DNA from: Sandarakinorhabdus cyanobacteriorum | GTDB taxonomy: Bacteria; Pseudomonadota; Alphaproteobacteria; Sphingomonadales; Sphingomonadaceae | DNA length: 64,000 nucleotides | Direction: 5' to 3' | Assembly (NCBI RefSeq): GCF_002251755.1 | Contig: NZ_NOXT01000114.1 | Location: 1-64,000 of the forward strand | Shown here: positions 9,768-18,609 of the stretch, piece by piece | Numbering within the stretch: the first letter of the stretch is position 1 | How the letters are laid out: every line of letters begins with the position of its first letter | Position numbers and translations under genes: made by a program | Notes under the pieces: model-generated | Databases searched by the model: none | The model's input: only the letters and a program-made list of their open reading frames with translations | What the model was told of the DNA's origin: nothing

Positions 9768-12185
9768 ATGGACATGCGCAAGGCAGCCTTGCTTGCAGGC
9801 TTGATGACATTGGTGGCCAATGATGCGGCGATGGCGGCAGAACCGGCGCTGGATCCCCAGCGCTGGCCGGCCACGGCCAGTCCGGCGGCGTTGACCGATC
9901 CGGCCACCGAAGCCCGCATCACCGCCCTGATGGCGCGGATGACCTTGCGGCAGAAGATTGGCCAGATGATCCAGGCCGATCTGAATGCCATCAAGCCGTC
10001 TGAGCTGAAGCGGTATCCGCTGGGCTCCATCCTGGCGGGCGGCAATGGCGGGCCCTATAATATCGAGCGTGCCGATGGCGCGACCTGGGTGCGGCTGGTC
10101 AATGAATTTCGGGCCGCTTCGGCCCGCAGTGGCGCCGGCATTCCCATCCTGTTCGGGGTTGATGCCGTGCACGGCCACAGCAATCTGCCGGGCGCCACCA
10201 TCTTTCCTCACAATATCGGCCTGGGTGCCGCCCGTGATCCCGATCTGATTGGCCGGATTGGCGCGGCCACCGCGGCCGAACTGTCGGGCGGCGGCATTGA
10301 CTGGACCTTTGCGCCGACGCTGGCCGTGCCCCAGGATCTGCGCTGGGGCCGCAGCTATGAAGGGTTCAGCGCCGATACCGGCATCACCGCCGCCTATGCA
10401 CGCGCGTTGACCCTGGGCTTGCAGGGGGTGCTGGTCGGGGCGCAACCAATGGCGGCCGACAAGGTGGCCGGCAGCGCCAAGCATTTCGTGGCCGATGGCG
10501 GTACCGACGGCGGCAAGGACCAGGGCGATGCCCGCATCGATGAGGCGACGCTGGTGCGCGTCCACGCCGCCGGTTATGCGCCGGCGGTCGAAGCTGGCGT
10601 GCTGAGCGTGATGGCCAGTTTCTCCAGCTGGAACGGCACCAAGGCGCACGGCAACCGCTATCTGCTGACCGACGTGCTGAAGGGCCGCATGGGCTTTGCC
10701 GGGCTGGTGGTGGGCGATTGGAATGGCCATGGGCAGTTGCCCGGCTGCACGGTCACCGATTGCCCGCTCACCTTCAATGCCGGGCTGGATCTGGCGATGG
10801 CGCCCGACAGCTGGAAGGGTCTGTTTGATTCGACCCTGCGCCACGTGAAGGCCGGCACCATTTCGATGGCGCGGGTGGATGATGCGGTGCGGCGCATCCT
10901 GCGGGTGAAGGCGAAGCTGGGCCTGCTCGACACGCCGGCAACCGCGCGGGCCGATCTGTCGCGCATCGGGGCCGCCGAGCATCTGGACCTGGCGCGCGAG
11001 GTGGCGGCGAAATCGCTGGTGCTGCTCAAGAACAATGGCGGCGTGTTGCCGATCAAACCGGGCGCGCGGGTGCTGATCACCGGGCCCGGTGCCGATGACA
11101 TGGCGATGCAGAGCGGGGGCTGGACGGTGACCTGGCAGGGCACAGACACCACAGCAGCCGATTTCCCCAAGGGCCAGACCATCGGCCGGGCCATTGCCGA
11201 TGCCGTCCGCGCTGCGGGGGGGCAGGCCGAGGTTGCGGCCGGCAAGGCAGGCGACGCGCCGGCCGATGTGGCCATCGTGGTGTTTGGTGAACAGCCCTAT
11301 GCCGAGTTTCAGGGGGATATGCCCGATCTGGCGTTCCGCGCCTTGTCGGGCGAGGCCGAATTGATCGCGGGGCTGAAGGCCAGGGGCATCAAGGTCGTTT
11401 CGCTGTTCCTGTCGGGCCGGCCCTTGTTTGTTTCCCCGCTCATCAACGCGTCGGATGCCTTTGTGGCGGCCTGGCTGCCGGGGTCGCAGGGGCAAGGCGT
11501 TGCCGATGTGCTGGTGGCGGGCCGCGATGGCCGTTCGGTCCGGGATTTCACCGGGCGGCTGCCGTTTGCCTGGCCGGCCGATGCGCGCTCGCCGATCAGC
11601 CAGCCGCTGTGGCCGCTGGGCCATGGCCTCAGCTATGCCAATGCGGCTGAGGTGGGACCGCTGCCAGAAGCGCCGGGTATTGATCTGGCCGCCACCGCCA
11701 GCGAGGATGTCTATATGCTGCGCGGCAAGGTGATGGCGCCGTGGCGGCTGGGGCTGGACAGCGCGGTGGTGATGAAGGCGGTTGATGTGTCGGCGCAGGA
11801 GGATGCCCGTCAGTTCCGCTGGAACGCGACGGGCGCCATCGCCATCGACGGGCCCCCGGTGGGCCTGACGCGGCATGCCACGGGCGGCTTTGCCCTCACG
11901 CTGGAATGGCGGGTGGATGCAGCCCCGGCCGGGCCGGTGACCTTGGCCATTGGCAGCGCCACGCTGGATATCACAGCGGCGGTGAAAACGGCGCCGGTGG
12001 GCGAGATCGGCAGCCTTGCCGTGCCGCTGGGCTGCTTTGCCAAGGCGGGTGCGGATCTTGCGCATGTCGGCACGGCGCTGCGCCTGGCGGCGCCCAAGGG
12101 CTTCGGCATGACCTTGCGCACGGCGCGGTTGACGCAGCCGGCCAACATGCCACCTTGCCCTGCGACTGTTTCATCGGGCCACTGA
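9768..12185 (+). CDS. Glycoside hydrolase family 3 beta-glucosidase, exported
   Basis: This 805-residue GH3 enzyme hydrolyses terminal beta-D-glucosyl residues. It opens with a signal peptide (MRKAALLAGLM...AMA before AEPAL), so it acts in the periplasm or outside. The N-terminal barrel carries GVDAVHGHSNLPGATIFPHN, the GSAKHFVADGG motif and the likely nucleophile Asp317 in LVVGDWNG. The second domain carries VVFGEQPYAEFQGDMPDL, whose Glu508 is the likely acid/base by analogy with barley ExoI. A C-terminal beta-rich region of about 170 residues follows, as in bacterial exo-1,4-beta-glucosidases. ATG 9768 (or 9774) is preferred; a TTG at 9690 lies inside the operator. It precedes the FucP-type transporter by 13 bases. 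Confidence 0.92.
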   Translation: MDMRKAALLAGLMTLVANDAAMAAEPALDPQRWPATASPAALTDPATEARITALMARMTLRQKIGQMIQADLNAIKPSELKRYPLGSILAGGNGGPYNIERADGATWVRLVNEFRAASARSGAGIPILFGVDAVHGHSNLPGATIFPHNIGLGAARDPDLIGRIGAATAAELSGGGIDWTFAPTLAVPQDLRWGRSYEGFSADTGITAAYARALTLGLQGVLVGAQPMAADKVAGSAKHFVADGGTDGGKDQGDARIDEATLVRVHAAGYAPAVEAGVLSVMASFSSWNGTKAHGNRYLLTDVLKGRMGFAGLVVGDWNGHGQLPGCTVTDCPLTFNAGLDLAMAPDSWKGLFDSTLRHVKAGTISMARVDDAVRRILRVKAKLGLLDTPATARADLSRIGAAEHLDLAREVAAKSLVLLKNNGGVLPIKPGARVLITGPGADDMAMQSGGWTVTWQGTDTTAADFPKGQTIGRAIADAVRAAGGQAEVAAGKAGDAPADVAIVVFGEQPYAEFQGDMPDLAFRALSGEAELIAGLKARGIKVVSLFLSGRPLFVSPLINASDAFVAAWLPGSQGQGVADVLVAGRDGRSVRDFTGRLPFAWPADARSPISQPLWPLGHGLSYANAAEVGPLPEAPGIDLAATASEDVYMLRGKVMAPWRLGLDSAVVMKAVDVSAQEDARQFRWNATGAIAIDGPPVGLTRHATGGFALTLEWRVDAAPAGPVTLAIGSATLDITAAVKTAPVGEIGSLAVPLGCFAKAGADLAHVGTALRLAAPKGFGMTLRTARLTQPANMPPCPATVSSGH

Positions 12186-12198
12186 GGGGGGAATCGCC

Positions 12199-13485
12199 GT
12201 GTCCATGCCGGCAACGCCGACCGCCACCGCGCCGAATGCCGGGGCGGTGATCCTTGATACGCGCCTGCAAAGCTTTGTCTTTGCGCTATTTTTCATCTTT
12301 GGCGGTATCACCAGCCTCAACGATGTGATCATCCCCAAGCTGAAGGAGCTGTTCACCCTCAGCTACACCCAGGCGATGCTGGTGCAATTCTGCTTCTTCA
12401 CCGCCTATGCCGTGGTCGGCATCCCCGGTGCGCGGCTGGTCAAGCGCATCGGATACATGCGCGGGGCCGTCGCCGGCTTGTGCCTGATGATGCTGGGCTG
12501 CCTGATGTTCATCCCGGCCAGCCAGACCGCGGCCTATCCGCTGTTTCTTGCGGCGCTGTTCGTGCTCGCCAGCGGTGTGGTGATCGTCCAGGTGGTGGCC
12601 AACCCGTTGATTTCCATGCTGGGCAAGCCGGAAACCACCCACAGCCGCCTGACCTTTGCCCAGGCGTTCAACTCGCTGGGCACAACCGTGTTTCCCTATT
12701 TCGGGGCGATCCTGATCCTGGGCGCGCTGGCCAGCCAATCGGCCGAGACGCTGTCGGGCGCGGCGCTGGATGCCTATCGCACCGCCGAAAGCCAGGCCAT
12801 CGTGAATGGTTATCTGGGGCTGGCCGCCGCGCTTGCGGTGGTGGCCGGCGTGGTCTGGATGTTCCGCAACAGCCTGAAGGGCGAACAGCATGAGGCATCG
12901 TCTGGCCTTGCCGGGCTGGATTTGCTGCGCCAGTCGCGCTTTGGTTTCGGGGCGCTGTGCATCTTCCTTTATGTCGGTGCCGAGGTGTCGATCGGTTCGC
13001 TGATCGTGTCTTATCTCAGCGATTCCAGGGTGATGGGCCTTTCGGGTGAAGAGGCCGGCAAGCTGATCGCCTGGTATTGGGGTGGGGCGATGGTGGGCCG
13101 CTTTGTCGGCTCGGCGGTGCTGCGGCTGGTGGCGCCGGGCAAGGTGCTGGCCTTTGTTGCGGTGGGGGCCATCACGCTGATCGCGGTTTCGACCCAGACC
13201 AGCGGCACGCTGGCCGGTTACAGCCTGCTGGCCATTGGTCTGATGAACGCCATCATGTTCCCGACCATCTTCAGCCTGGCCTGCGAAGGGCTGGGCCCGC
13301 GCTCGGCCGATGGGTCGGGCATTATCAATGTCGCGATCTTTGGCGGCGCGGTGATCCCGCTGCTGACCGGCTTCCTGGTCGATGGCACCGGGAGCATCGC
13401 CATCGGCCTGGCGCTGCCGGCGGTCTGCTATGCCATCATCGCGATGTTCGGTGTGAAGACCGCCCGAGAACCGGCTGTTATCTGA
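12199..13485 (+). CDS. FucP/GluP-type sugar:proton symporter (MFS)
   Basis: This 428-residue inner-membrane transporter belongs to the fucose/glucose/galactose permease group. It has twelve hydrophobic segments, and the N-terminal FIFGGITSLNDVIIPKLKELF segment, the FFTAYAVVGIPGARLV helix and the VQVVANPLISMLG block are characteristic. It starts with GTG at 12199, 13 bases after the GH3 stop and preceded by GAGGGGGGAA, so it should be co-transcribed and import the monosaccharide released by GH3. Glucose is the likeliest substrate from the pairing with a beta-glucosidase (inference). Confidence 0.9.
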   Translation: MSMPATPTATAPNAGAVILDTRLQSFVFALFFIFGGITSLNDVIIPKLKELFTLSYTQAMLVQFCFFTAYAVVGIPGARLVKRIGYMRGAVAGLCLMMLGCLMFIPASQTAAYPLFLAALFVLASGVVIVQVVANPLISMLGKPETTHSRLTFAQAFNSLGTTVFPYFGAILILGALASQSAETLSGAALDAYRTAESQAIVNGYLGLAAALAVVAGVVWMFRNSLKGEQHEASSGLAGLDLLRQSRFGFGALCIFLYVGAEVSIGSLIVSYLSDSRVMGLSGEEAGKLIAWYWGGAMVGRFVGSAVLRLVAPGKVLAFVAVGAITLIAVSTQTSGTLAGYSLLAIGLMNAIMFPTIFSLACEGLGPRSADGSGIINVAIFGGAVIPLLTGFLVDGTGSIAIGLALPAVCYAIIAMFGVKTAREPAVI

Positions 13486-13502
13486 CGATTTTCAGGAATG
13501 AC

Positions 13503-13578
13503 TGGTGGAGTAGAGGGGAATCGAACCCCTGACCTCAGCAGTGCGATTGCTGCGCTCTCCCATCTGAGCTACTACCCC
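13503..13578 (-). tRNA. tRNA-Ala (anticodon CGC), CCA encoded
   Basis: Reading the minus strand, a 76-base cloverleaf forms. Acceptor GGGGTAG pairs with CTACTCC (one G-U), the D arm is GCTC...GAGC, and the anticodon stem CAGCA/TGCTG encloses loop ATCGCAC, giving anticodon CGC. The T arm has GGTTCGATTCC, and the genome encodes CCA at 13503-13505. It lies antisense just after the FucP-type gene. Confidence 0.95.
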
Positions 13579-13613
13579 GCACCAGTTCTGGCCCCTGCGA
13601 TGCAGGGGCCGCC

Positions 13614-13641
13614 CGTATAGCGCGCCAGACGCTGTTTGCAA
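13614..13641 (-). promoter_or_regulatory. Promoter of tRNA-Ala
   Basis: On the minus strand, TTGCAA (13636-13641) and TATACG (13614-13619) are 16 bases apart, and the -10 ends 35 bases before the mature tRNA 5' end. The spacing and boxes fit a housekeeping sigma-70-type promoter. Confidence 0.5.
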
Positions 13642-13645
13642 CGCC

Positions 13646-14842
13646 CTATTTCACGGCAAAGCCATTGTTGAGGAAGGCTTGTGCGATGGCGGCTTGGAAG
13701 GCGGCGCCGCGGGCCATGGCGGCTTCATCAAGGTGCATGTGGCTGCTGTGCAGGCCGCAGCAGGCGCGCCAGTCACTGCCTTCGGGCGCGACGCCCAGGA
13801 AGAACATGGCGCCGGGTACTTTTTCCAGCACATAGGCGAAATCCTCCGCCCCCATGATCGGGTGTGCCAGATCCTGCCAATATGTGTCACCAAACAGCTC
13901 GCGGGTGACCGCGGCGCCCAGCGCAGTGGCCGCGGCATCGCAGCGGGTGACCGGAAAGCCGGGGATGATGTCGATTTTGGCCTCTGCCCCGTGGGCGGCG
14001 GCGATTCCGGCGGCGAGGCGGGGAATGCCGGCGTGGAGTTTGGCACGGGTTTCGGCCGAAAGCGTGCGCATCGTGCCATAAAGCAGGGCGGTTTCGGGGA
14101 TGACATTGTCGGTCGTCCCGGCGCTGATCTGGCCGATGGTGATGACGGCGGGATCAAACACGCTGATCTGCCGGGTGACGAAGCTTTGCAGCGCCAGCGC
14201 GATCTCGCAGGCGATGGGCACGGGATCGAGCGCATCGTGCGGCATGGAGGCATGGCCGCCACGGCCGGTGATGGTGATGCGCAATTTGTCATTGCTGGCC
14301 AGCAGCGGCCCGGTGCGGCCGGCAATCACGCCCCACGGCGCGTTGGGCATGATGTGGAGCGCGAAGGCGGCATCGGGGAGGGGGGTGATTAGGCCATCAT
14401 CCAGCATGAAGCGGGCGCCGTGGTGGCCTTCCTCGCCGGGCTGGAACATGAACATCACGCTGCCGGCCAACTGGTCCCGCTGTTCGCACAGCAGCCGCGC
14501 TGCGCCGGCCAGCATGGCGACATGGGCATCATGGCCGCAGGCGTGCATGGCCCCCGGAACGCCGGAAGCGAAATCCAGCCCGGTTTCCTCCGCCATCGGC
14601 AGCGCATCCGAATCGCCGCGCAACAGCACGGTGCGGCCGTTGGCGGGGCCTTTCAGCGTCGCGATGATGCCGCTGGTTGACGGGCCGGTGCGGAACTCGA
14701 GCGGCAGGCCGGCCAGCGCCGCCATGATCTTTTCGGCGGTGCGCGGGTTGTGCAGGCCCAGTTCGGGTTCGGCATGGATGGCGCGGCGGAGCGCGATCAT
14801 GTCGGGCAGGATGGCTTCGGCTGCTTGAGTCCAATCGGTCAT
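13646..14842 (-). CDS. M20 family amidohydrolase (peptidase M20D type)
   Basis: This 398-residue metal-dependent amidohydrolase resembles hippurate and IAA-amino-acid hydrolases, which remove N-acyl groups from amino acids. It opens with LRRAIHAEPELGLHNPRTAEKI, followed by LLRGDSDALPM, MHACGHDAHVAMLAGAA (metal ligands) and FQPGEEGHHGARFMLDDG. The GMEDF-like metal site appears as MGAEDFAYVLEK, and a lid domain lies in the middle. There is no signal peptide, so it is cytoplasmic. It stands alone, divergent from the flavoprotein at 14998. The exact acyl substrate is not readable. Confidence 0.92.
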   Translation of the reverse strand: MTDWTQAAEAILPDMIALRRAIHAEPELGLHNPRTAEKIMAALAGLPLEFRTGPSTSGIIATLKGPANGRTVLLRGDSDALPMAEETGLDFASGVPGAMHACGHDAHVAMLAGAARLLCEQRDQLAGSVMFMFQPGEEGHHGARFMLDDGLITPLPDAAFALHIMPNAPWGVIAGRTGPLLASNDKLRITITGRGGHASMPHDALDPVPIACEIALALQSFVTRQISVFDPAVITIGQISAGTTDNVIPETALLYGTMRTLSAETRAKLHAGIPRLAAGIAAAHGAEAKIDIIPGFPVTRCDAAATALGAAVTRELFGDTYWQDLAHPIMGAEDFAYVLEKVPGAMFFLGVAPEGSDWRACCGLHSSHMHLDEAAMARGAAFQAAIAQAFLNNGFAVK

Positions 14843-14867
14843 GGGGTCAGTCTATCCAAAAATCCCC

Positions 14868-14969
14868 GTCATGCTGAACTTGTTTCAGCATCCATGGGTG
14901 TGCTGCTCCACAAGCGCGCTTTGCGGGGCATGCATCCCTTGGATGCTGAAACAAGTTCAGCATGACGAA
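14868..14969. repeat. Long inverted repeat between divergent genes
   Basis: Perfect 28-base arms lie at 14868-14895 and 14942-14969, extending about four more bases inward with one mismatch, around a spacer of some 46 bases. Each arm itself contains a small palindrome, ATGCTGA...TCAGCAT. The whole fills nearly all of the 155-base gap between the amidohydrolase and the flavoprotein. Similar CATGCTGAA-type repeats are widespread in sphingomonad genomes (recollection, not searched). Confidence 0.85.
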
Positions 14970-14997
14970 TGGCTTTTGAGGCGTTAGGCGCTCAGCC

Positions 14998-16182
14998 ATG
15001 CATGACGCCATCATCCTGGGGGCCGGCGGGGCCGGGTTGTTCTGTGCCGCAACGGCGGGCCAGGCCGGTGCGCGGGTGCTGGTGGTGGATCACAACCAGG
15101 AGCCGGGCAAGAAAATCCTGATCTCCGGCGGCGGGCGCTGCAATTTCACCAATGTGGGGGCGGTGCCGGACCGGTATCTGAGCGAAAACCGCCACTTCGC
15201 CCGGTCCGCTCTGTCGCGCTACACCCCGGCGGATTTCGTCGCGTTGGTGGAAAAGCACCGCATCGCCTATCACGAAAAGACGCTGGGCCAGTTGTTCTGC
15301 GATGGCTCCGCCCGGCAGATCGTGGCGCTGTTGATGGATGAATGCGCCGCCGGCGGAGTCGATTTCGCCTTTGGCGCCAGCATCAGCGATGTCACCCACG
15401 CCGATGGCCTGTTCAGCGTTTCCACCAGTGCCGGCCGCTTCACCGCCCCCAACCTGGTGATTGCCACCGGCGGGCCGGCCATTCCCAAGCTGGGCGCGAC
15501 CGGCTTTGCCTACCAGTTGGGCAAGCAATTCGGTTGTCGGATCATTCCGCCGCGCCCGGCGCTGGTGCCCTTCACCCTGCCGCAGGGGGAGAATCTGTTC
15601 CGCGAGCTGGCCGGGGTCGCGGCTGAGGTGGTGGCGAAGGCGGGAAAGACCGCCTTCCGCGAGGCGGCGCTGTTCACCCACAAGGGGCTTTCCGGCCCGG
15701 CGATGCTGCAGGTGTCGAGCTATTGGCGGCATGGCGAGGCGATTGCGGTGGATTTCCTGCCCGATGCGCCGGCGGACTGGCTGCAGGCCGCCAAGCGCCA
15801 GCGGCCCAGGGCCGGGCTGAAGAGCGTGCTCGCTGCCGCGCTGCCGGAGCGGCTGGCCGAGGCACTGTCGGCGCAGCTCGCCCTGCCGGGCGAACTGGGC
15901 GCGCAGAAGGATGCGGCGCTGGTGACCGCAATGGGCCGACTCAAGGCCTGGGCCTTCCGCCCGGATGGCACCGAAGGCTTTGCCAAGGCCGAAGTGACCG
16001 CTGGCGGCATCGACACCGCCGCGCTGAGCAGCCGCACCATGATGGCCAATCAGATTGGAGGGCTGTTCGCCATCGGCGAGGCAGTGGATGTGACAGGCTG
16101 GCTGGGTGGTTATAATTTCCAATGGGCCTGGGCGAGCGCCCATGCCGCCGGCCAGGCGATTGCGGAGAGGGTGCGCGGATGA
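14998..16182 (+). CDS. HI0933/YhiN-family FAD-dependent oxidoreductase
   Basis: This 394-residue flavoprotein belongs to the HI0933/BaiN/RdsA-like family. The FAD-binding GxGxxG is at the start (IILGAGGAGLF), and the family signature GKKILISGGGRCNFTN lies around residue 38. A later TGGPAIPKLGATGFAYQLG segment and the C-terminal GLFAIGEAVDVTGWLGGYNFQWAWASA block close the nucleotide site. Length fits the family. Its stop overlaps the nitroreductase start as ATGA. The physiological substrate is unknown for most members. Confidence 0.9.
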   Translation: MHDAIILGAGGAGLFCAATAGQAGARVLVVDHNQEPGKKILISGGGRCNFTNVGAVPDRYLSENRHFARSALSRYTPADFVALVEKHRIAYHEKTLGQLFCDGSARQIVALLMDECAAGGVDFAFGASISDVTHADGLFSVSTSAGRFTAPNLVIATGGPAIPKLGATGFAYQLGKQFGCRIIPPRPALVPFTLPQGENLFRELAGVAAEVVAKAGKTAFREAALFTHKGLSGPAMLQVSSYWRHGEAIAVDFLPDAPADWLQAAKRQRPRAGLKSVLAAALPERLAEALSAQLALPGELGAQKDAALVTAMGRLKAWAFRPDGTEGFAKAEVTAGGIDTAALSSRTMMANQIGGLFAIGEAVDVTGWLGGYNFQWAWASAHAAGQAIAERVRG

Positions 16183-16859
16183 TGAGTTATGACGAGGTGG
16201 TGCTGGGCCGCCGTTCGATCCGGGGCTTTCTCGACAAGCCGGTGCCGATGGACCTCATCAAGGAAATCCTGACGCTGGCGATGCGCAGCCCGTCGTCGAT
16301 GAACACCCAGCCGTGGAATTTCACCGTGGTCACCGGTGAGCCCCTGAACCGCATCCGCGCCGGCAACACCGAACGCAATCTGGCTGGCATTCCCCACAGC
16401 CGCGAATTCCGCACCGGCACGGCGTTCGAAGGCGTGCACCGCGAACGCCAGATCGGCGTGGCCAAGCAATTGTTTGCCGCCATGGGCATCGCCCGCGACG
16501 ATGCGCCCGCCCGGCAGGACTGGGTGCTGCGCGGCTTTCGCCAGTTTGATGCGCCGGTGTGCGTGATCATCACCTATGACAAGGTGCTGGCCGGCAGCGA
16601 CGACACGCCGTTCGATTGCGGTGCCGTTTCGACCGCGCTGGTCAACGCCGCCTGGTCGCGCGGGCTGGGGGCGGTGATCAACAGCCAGGGCATCATGCAA
16701 TCCCCCGTGGTGCGCGAACATGCCGGCATTGCGGACGATCAGGTGATCATGAAGGCGATTGCGCTGGGTTGGCCGGACGACAGTTTTCCGGCCAACGCCG
16801 TGGTGTCGGAACGCAAGAGCGTGGAGGAGGCGGCACGATTCGTCGGGTTCGACCGCTAA
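16179..16859 (+). CDS. Nitroreductase family protein
   Basis: This 226-residue FMN-dependent nitroreductase-like enzyme reduces nitro compounds, quinones or similar with NAD(P)H. The family opening VVLGRRSIRGFLDKPVP is followed by AMRSPSSMNTQPWNFTVV, which binds the FMN phosphate, and a C-terminal KAIALGWPDDSFPAN segment. I chose ATG 16179 because it overlaps the upstream stop (ATGA); the frame extends up to 16122 without support. Coupling with the flavoprotein suggests a joint redox role (inference). Confidence 0.9.
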   Translation: MMSYDEVVLGRRSIRGFLDKPVPMDLIKEILTLAMRSPSSMNTQPWNFTVVTGEPLNRIRAGNTERNLAGIPHSREFRTGTAFEGVHRERQIGVAKQLFAAMGIARDDAPARQDWVLRGFRQFDAPVCVIITYDKVLAGSDDTPFDCGAVSTALVNAAWSRGLGAVINSQGIMQSPVVREHAGIADDQVIMKAIALGWPDDSFPANAVVSERKSVEEAARFVGFDR

Positions 16860-16910
16860 TTGCTATTTATCCCATATTTCGGAATTTGCGATATTTTGCA
16901 GACCGCCCAC

Positions 16911-16939
16911 TTACAAACAGCCAAAACATGAATTATATG
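16911..16939 (+). promoter_or_regulatory. Possible promoter in an AT-rich leader
   Basis: TTACAA (16911-16916) and TATATG (16934-16939) are separated by 17 bases inside a strikingly AT-rich 90-base stretch, 25 bases before the next start codon. The match to consensus is partial. Confidence 0.3.
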
Positions 16940-16963
16940 TAATAAGCGATTGGGAGACGGCCA

Positions 16964-17653
16964 ATGTTCGTGCGCCTCAATTTCTTGTTGCCGATGCTCG
17001 CCCTTTTGGTCGTTGGCCCAGCCCATGCACAGTTTCCCGGTTACGCGGTGCCGGGTGCTGCGCCCCAGCCAGCCGCGCAGCGGGCGGCGGTGCTCCGGAC
17101 TGTTGCGGAGCTGCAGTTCGGCACGTCTGCGGTAGCAACGCGCCAGTTCCTCGAAGGGCGCGGCTACAAGTTGATCGATTTTGACACCGGTCTGTCGTGG
17201 TTTGGTCAGGTCGTGGCGCAAACGAACACGTCCATACCGCGTGGTTACCGCAGATCCGTGACCGCAGCGCGCTTTGAAGGACCAGAGGGCGACACACTGT
17301 CCCTCGGCTTTGTGCAACTGCCGGGCGGCGCTGCACTGGCGCGTGTGGGCGTGCAGATGTCTGCGCATGTTACGCCCGATATAATGCGAGCAGCCGTTTC
17401 CCAGAACTATGGCCAGCCCAATTGCGCGCAAGGCTGGTGTGCCGTGCCTGTTGCGGCCCGCGTGCCGGCGCGCAGTGGGCTTGTGCCACGATTGACCGCA
17501 GATGATCAGGCCCGCTCCTTCGTGCTTGATGTCTCCTATCAACTGGAACCGCTTGCCCAATCGAGCGTGAAGACCGCGATCTGGGAATGCCGCCGGACCC
17601 GGCTGGGCGTCCCGCTGGACATGAGCGCCTACACATTGTTTGCCTGTTCCTGA
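16964..17653 (+). CDS. Exported protein of unknown function
   Basis: I do not recognise this 229-residue protein. It has a clear Sec signal peptide (FLLPMLALLVVGPAHA before QFPGY). The mature part starts with proline/alanine-rich sequence, then has a mixed fold with two closely spaced cysteines (PNCAQGWCAV) and further cysteines near the end (WECRR, LFACS), so periplasmic disulfides are likely. A ribosome-binding GGGAGA lies upstream. Base composition is less GC-rich than its neighbours and the leader is AT-rich, which hints at later acquisition. Confidence 0.7.
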   Translation: MFVRLNFLLPMLALLVVGPAHAQFPGYAVPGAAPQPAAQRAAVLRTVAELQFGTSAVATRQFLEGRGYKLIDFDTGLSWFGQVVAQTNTSIPRGYRRSVTAARFEGPEGDTLSLGFVQLPGGAALARVGVQMSAHVTPDIMRAAVSQNYGQPNCAQGWCAVPVAARVPARSGLVPRLTADDQARSFVLDVSYQLEPLAQSSVKTAIWECRRTRLGVPLDMSAYTLFACS

Positions 17654-17670
17654 GGGCCAGCCCGACCACC

Positions 17671-18489
17671 TCATTCCACCATCAGGCCGACCACGCGCCA
17701 GCTGTCGCCTTCCTGCACCAGGGACAGGGTTTCGACGGCGTCGGGCTTGCCGGCAAAATGGCTGCGGAACTTGACCTGCCACAGGCCGGCGGGCGGGGCG
17801 GGGATGTAACCGCTGCTCAGCAGTTCGCGGCGGCTGGCCGGGCCGAGCGGGCCGTGCACGCGGGCGGCGGCTTCGGCCCAGCGGGCGCTGCTGTTCAGCG
17901 CGCGGAAGGCCTTTCCGGTGGCGTTCCAGCTGCCGGCCCAGTCTCCGGCATCGACCAGCGCCAGGAAGCGGCGGGCGGCGGCGACGGGTGGGCTTTCGCC
18001 CGTGCTGGCGGGAGCCGGTTGCGACAGGGTGGCGGTGAGGGTGCTGGTGGTGGCCGGGGCCGACGGATCGGCCGGCAAGTCAGTCGGCTGGGCGACGGCA
18101 AGCAGGGCGGCAAATGTGAGGGCAAGGGACATGGCAACAGCTCCCGTTTGCCAGCCGGGCCGCGGCCGCGGGGTGCGGGCGGCGGGCTGGTGCAGGGCAG
18201 ATTGGGCCGGCGCGGGCGCCGTGGCTGCCCCCAAAGACATGGGCACCAGTTTTTCGGGCACCAGTTTTTCGGGGGGCAGTTTTTCGGGGGCTTCGGCGGC
18301 CATCAGCAGGCGGGCGGCTTCGCGGCTGCTGCCGGTGCCCAGCTTCCGCCGGGCATCGCGCAGCCGTTCGTTGATGGTGTGGACCGACAGGCCGAGATGG
18401 CGGGCGATGCTCTTGGCGTCATGCCCCTGGGCCAGCAGGCGCAGCGTTTCCTGTTCCTTGGGCGTGAGGGCGTTGGGGCCGCTGGTCAT
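17671..18489 (-). CDS. LuxR-type HTH protein with DUF4019 domain
   Basis: This protein of about 272 residues joins a LuxR/GerE-type DNA-binding domain (LTPKEQETLRLLAQGHDAKSI and LGLSVHTINERLRDARRKLG) to a hydrophobic segment (AVAMSLALTFAALLAVA), then a Pro/Ser/Thr-rich linker and a C-terminal DUF4019 domain (AARRFLALVDAGDWAGSWN...GDSWRVVGLMVE). This predicts cytoplasmic DNA binding and a periplasmic sensor-like domain across the inner membrane. Three 15-base tandem repeats at 18241-18285 encode a PEKLVP-type linker repeat. I chose ATG 18489; a TTG at 18495 is less likely. The target genes and signal are unknown. Confidence 0.82.
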   Translation of the reverse strand: MTSGPNALTPKEQETLRLLAQGHDAKSIARHLGLSVHTINERLRDARRKLGTGSSREAARLLMAAEAPEKLPPEKLVPEKLVPMSLGAATAPAPAQSALHQPAARTPRPRPGWQTGAVAMSLALTFAALLAVAQPTDLPADPSAPATTSTLTATLSQPAPASTGESPPVAAARRFLALVDAGDWAGSWNATGKAFRALNSSARWAEAAARVHGPLGPASRRELLSSGYIPAPPAGLWQVKFRSHFAGKPDAVETLSLVQEGDSWRVVGLMVE

Positions 18490-18609
18490 GGCCAAGGGCT
18501 AACCGGGCCGGAGACGGCGTGCCACCCCGAATTTTTCGGGTGCAGCGACACTGTGGCGGTTGCCTGCCGCCACGGCCATGCCATCAGGGGCAGGCGGGGG
18601 TATCGGGGC

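Noticed and set aside
9255-12065. A 936-codon minus-strand open frame
   Set aside because: It overlaps the MFS and GH3 genes and is rich in Arg/His/Gln without motifs.
13590-13610. Hairpin GGCCCCTGC-GAT-GCAGGGGCC read as a terminator
   Set aside because: It lies in the leader between the tRNA-Ala promoter and the tRNA and has no T-tract.
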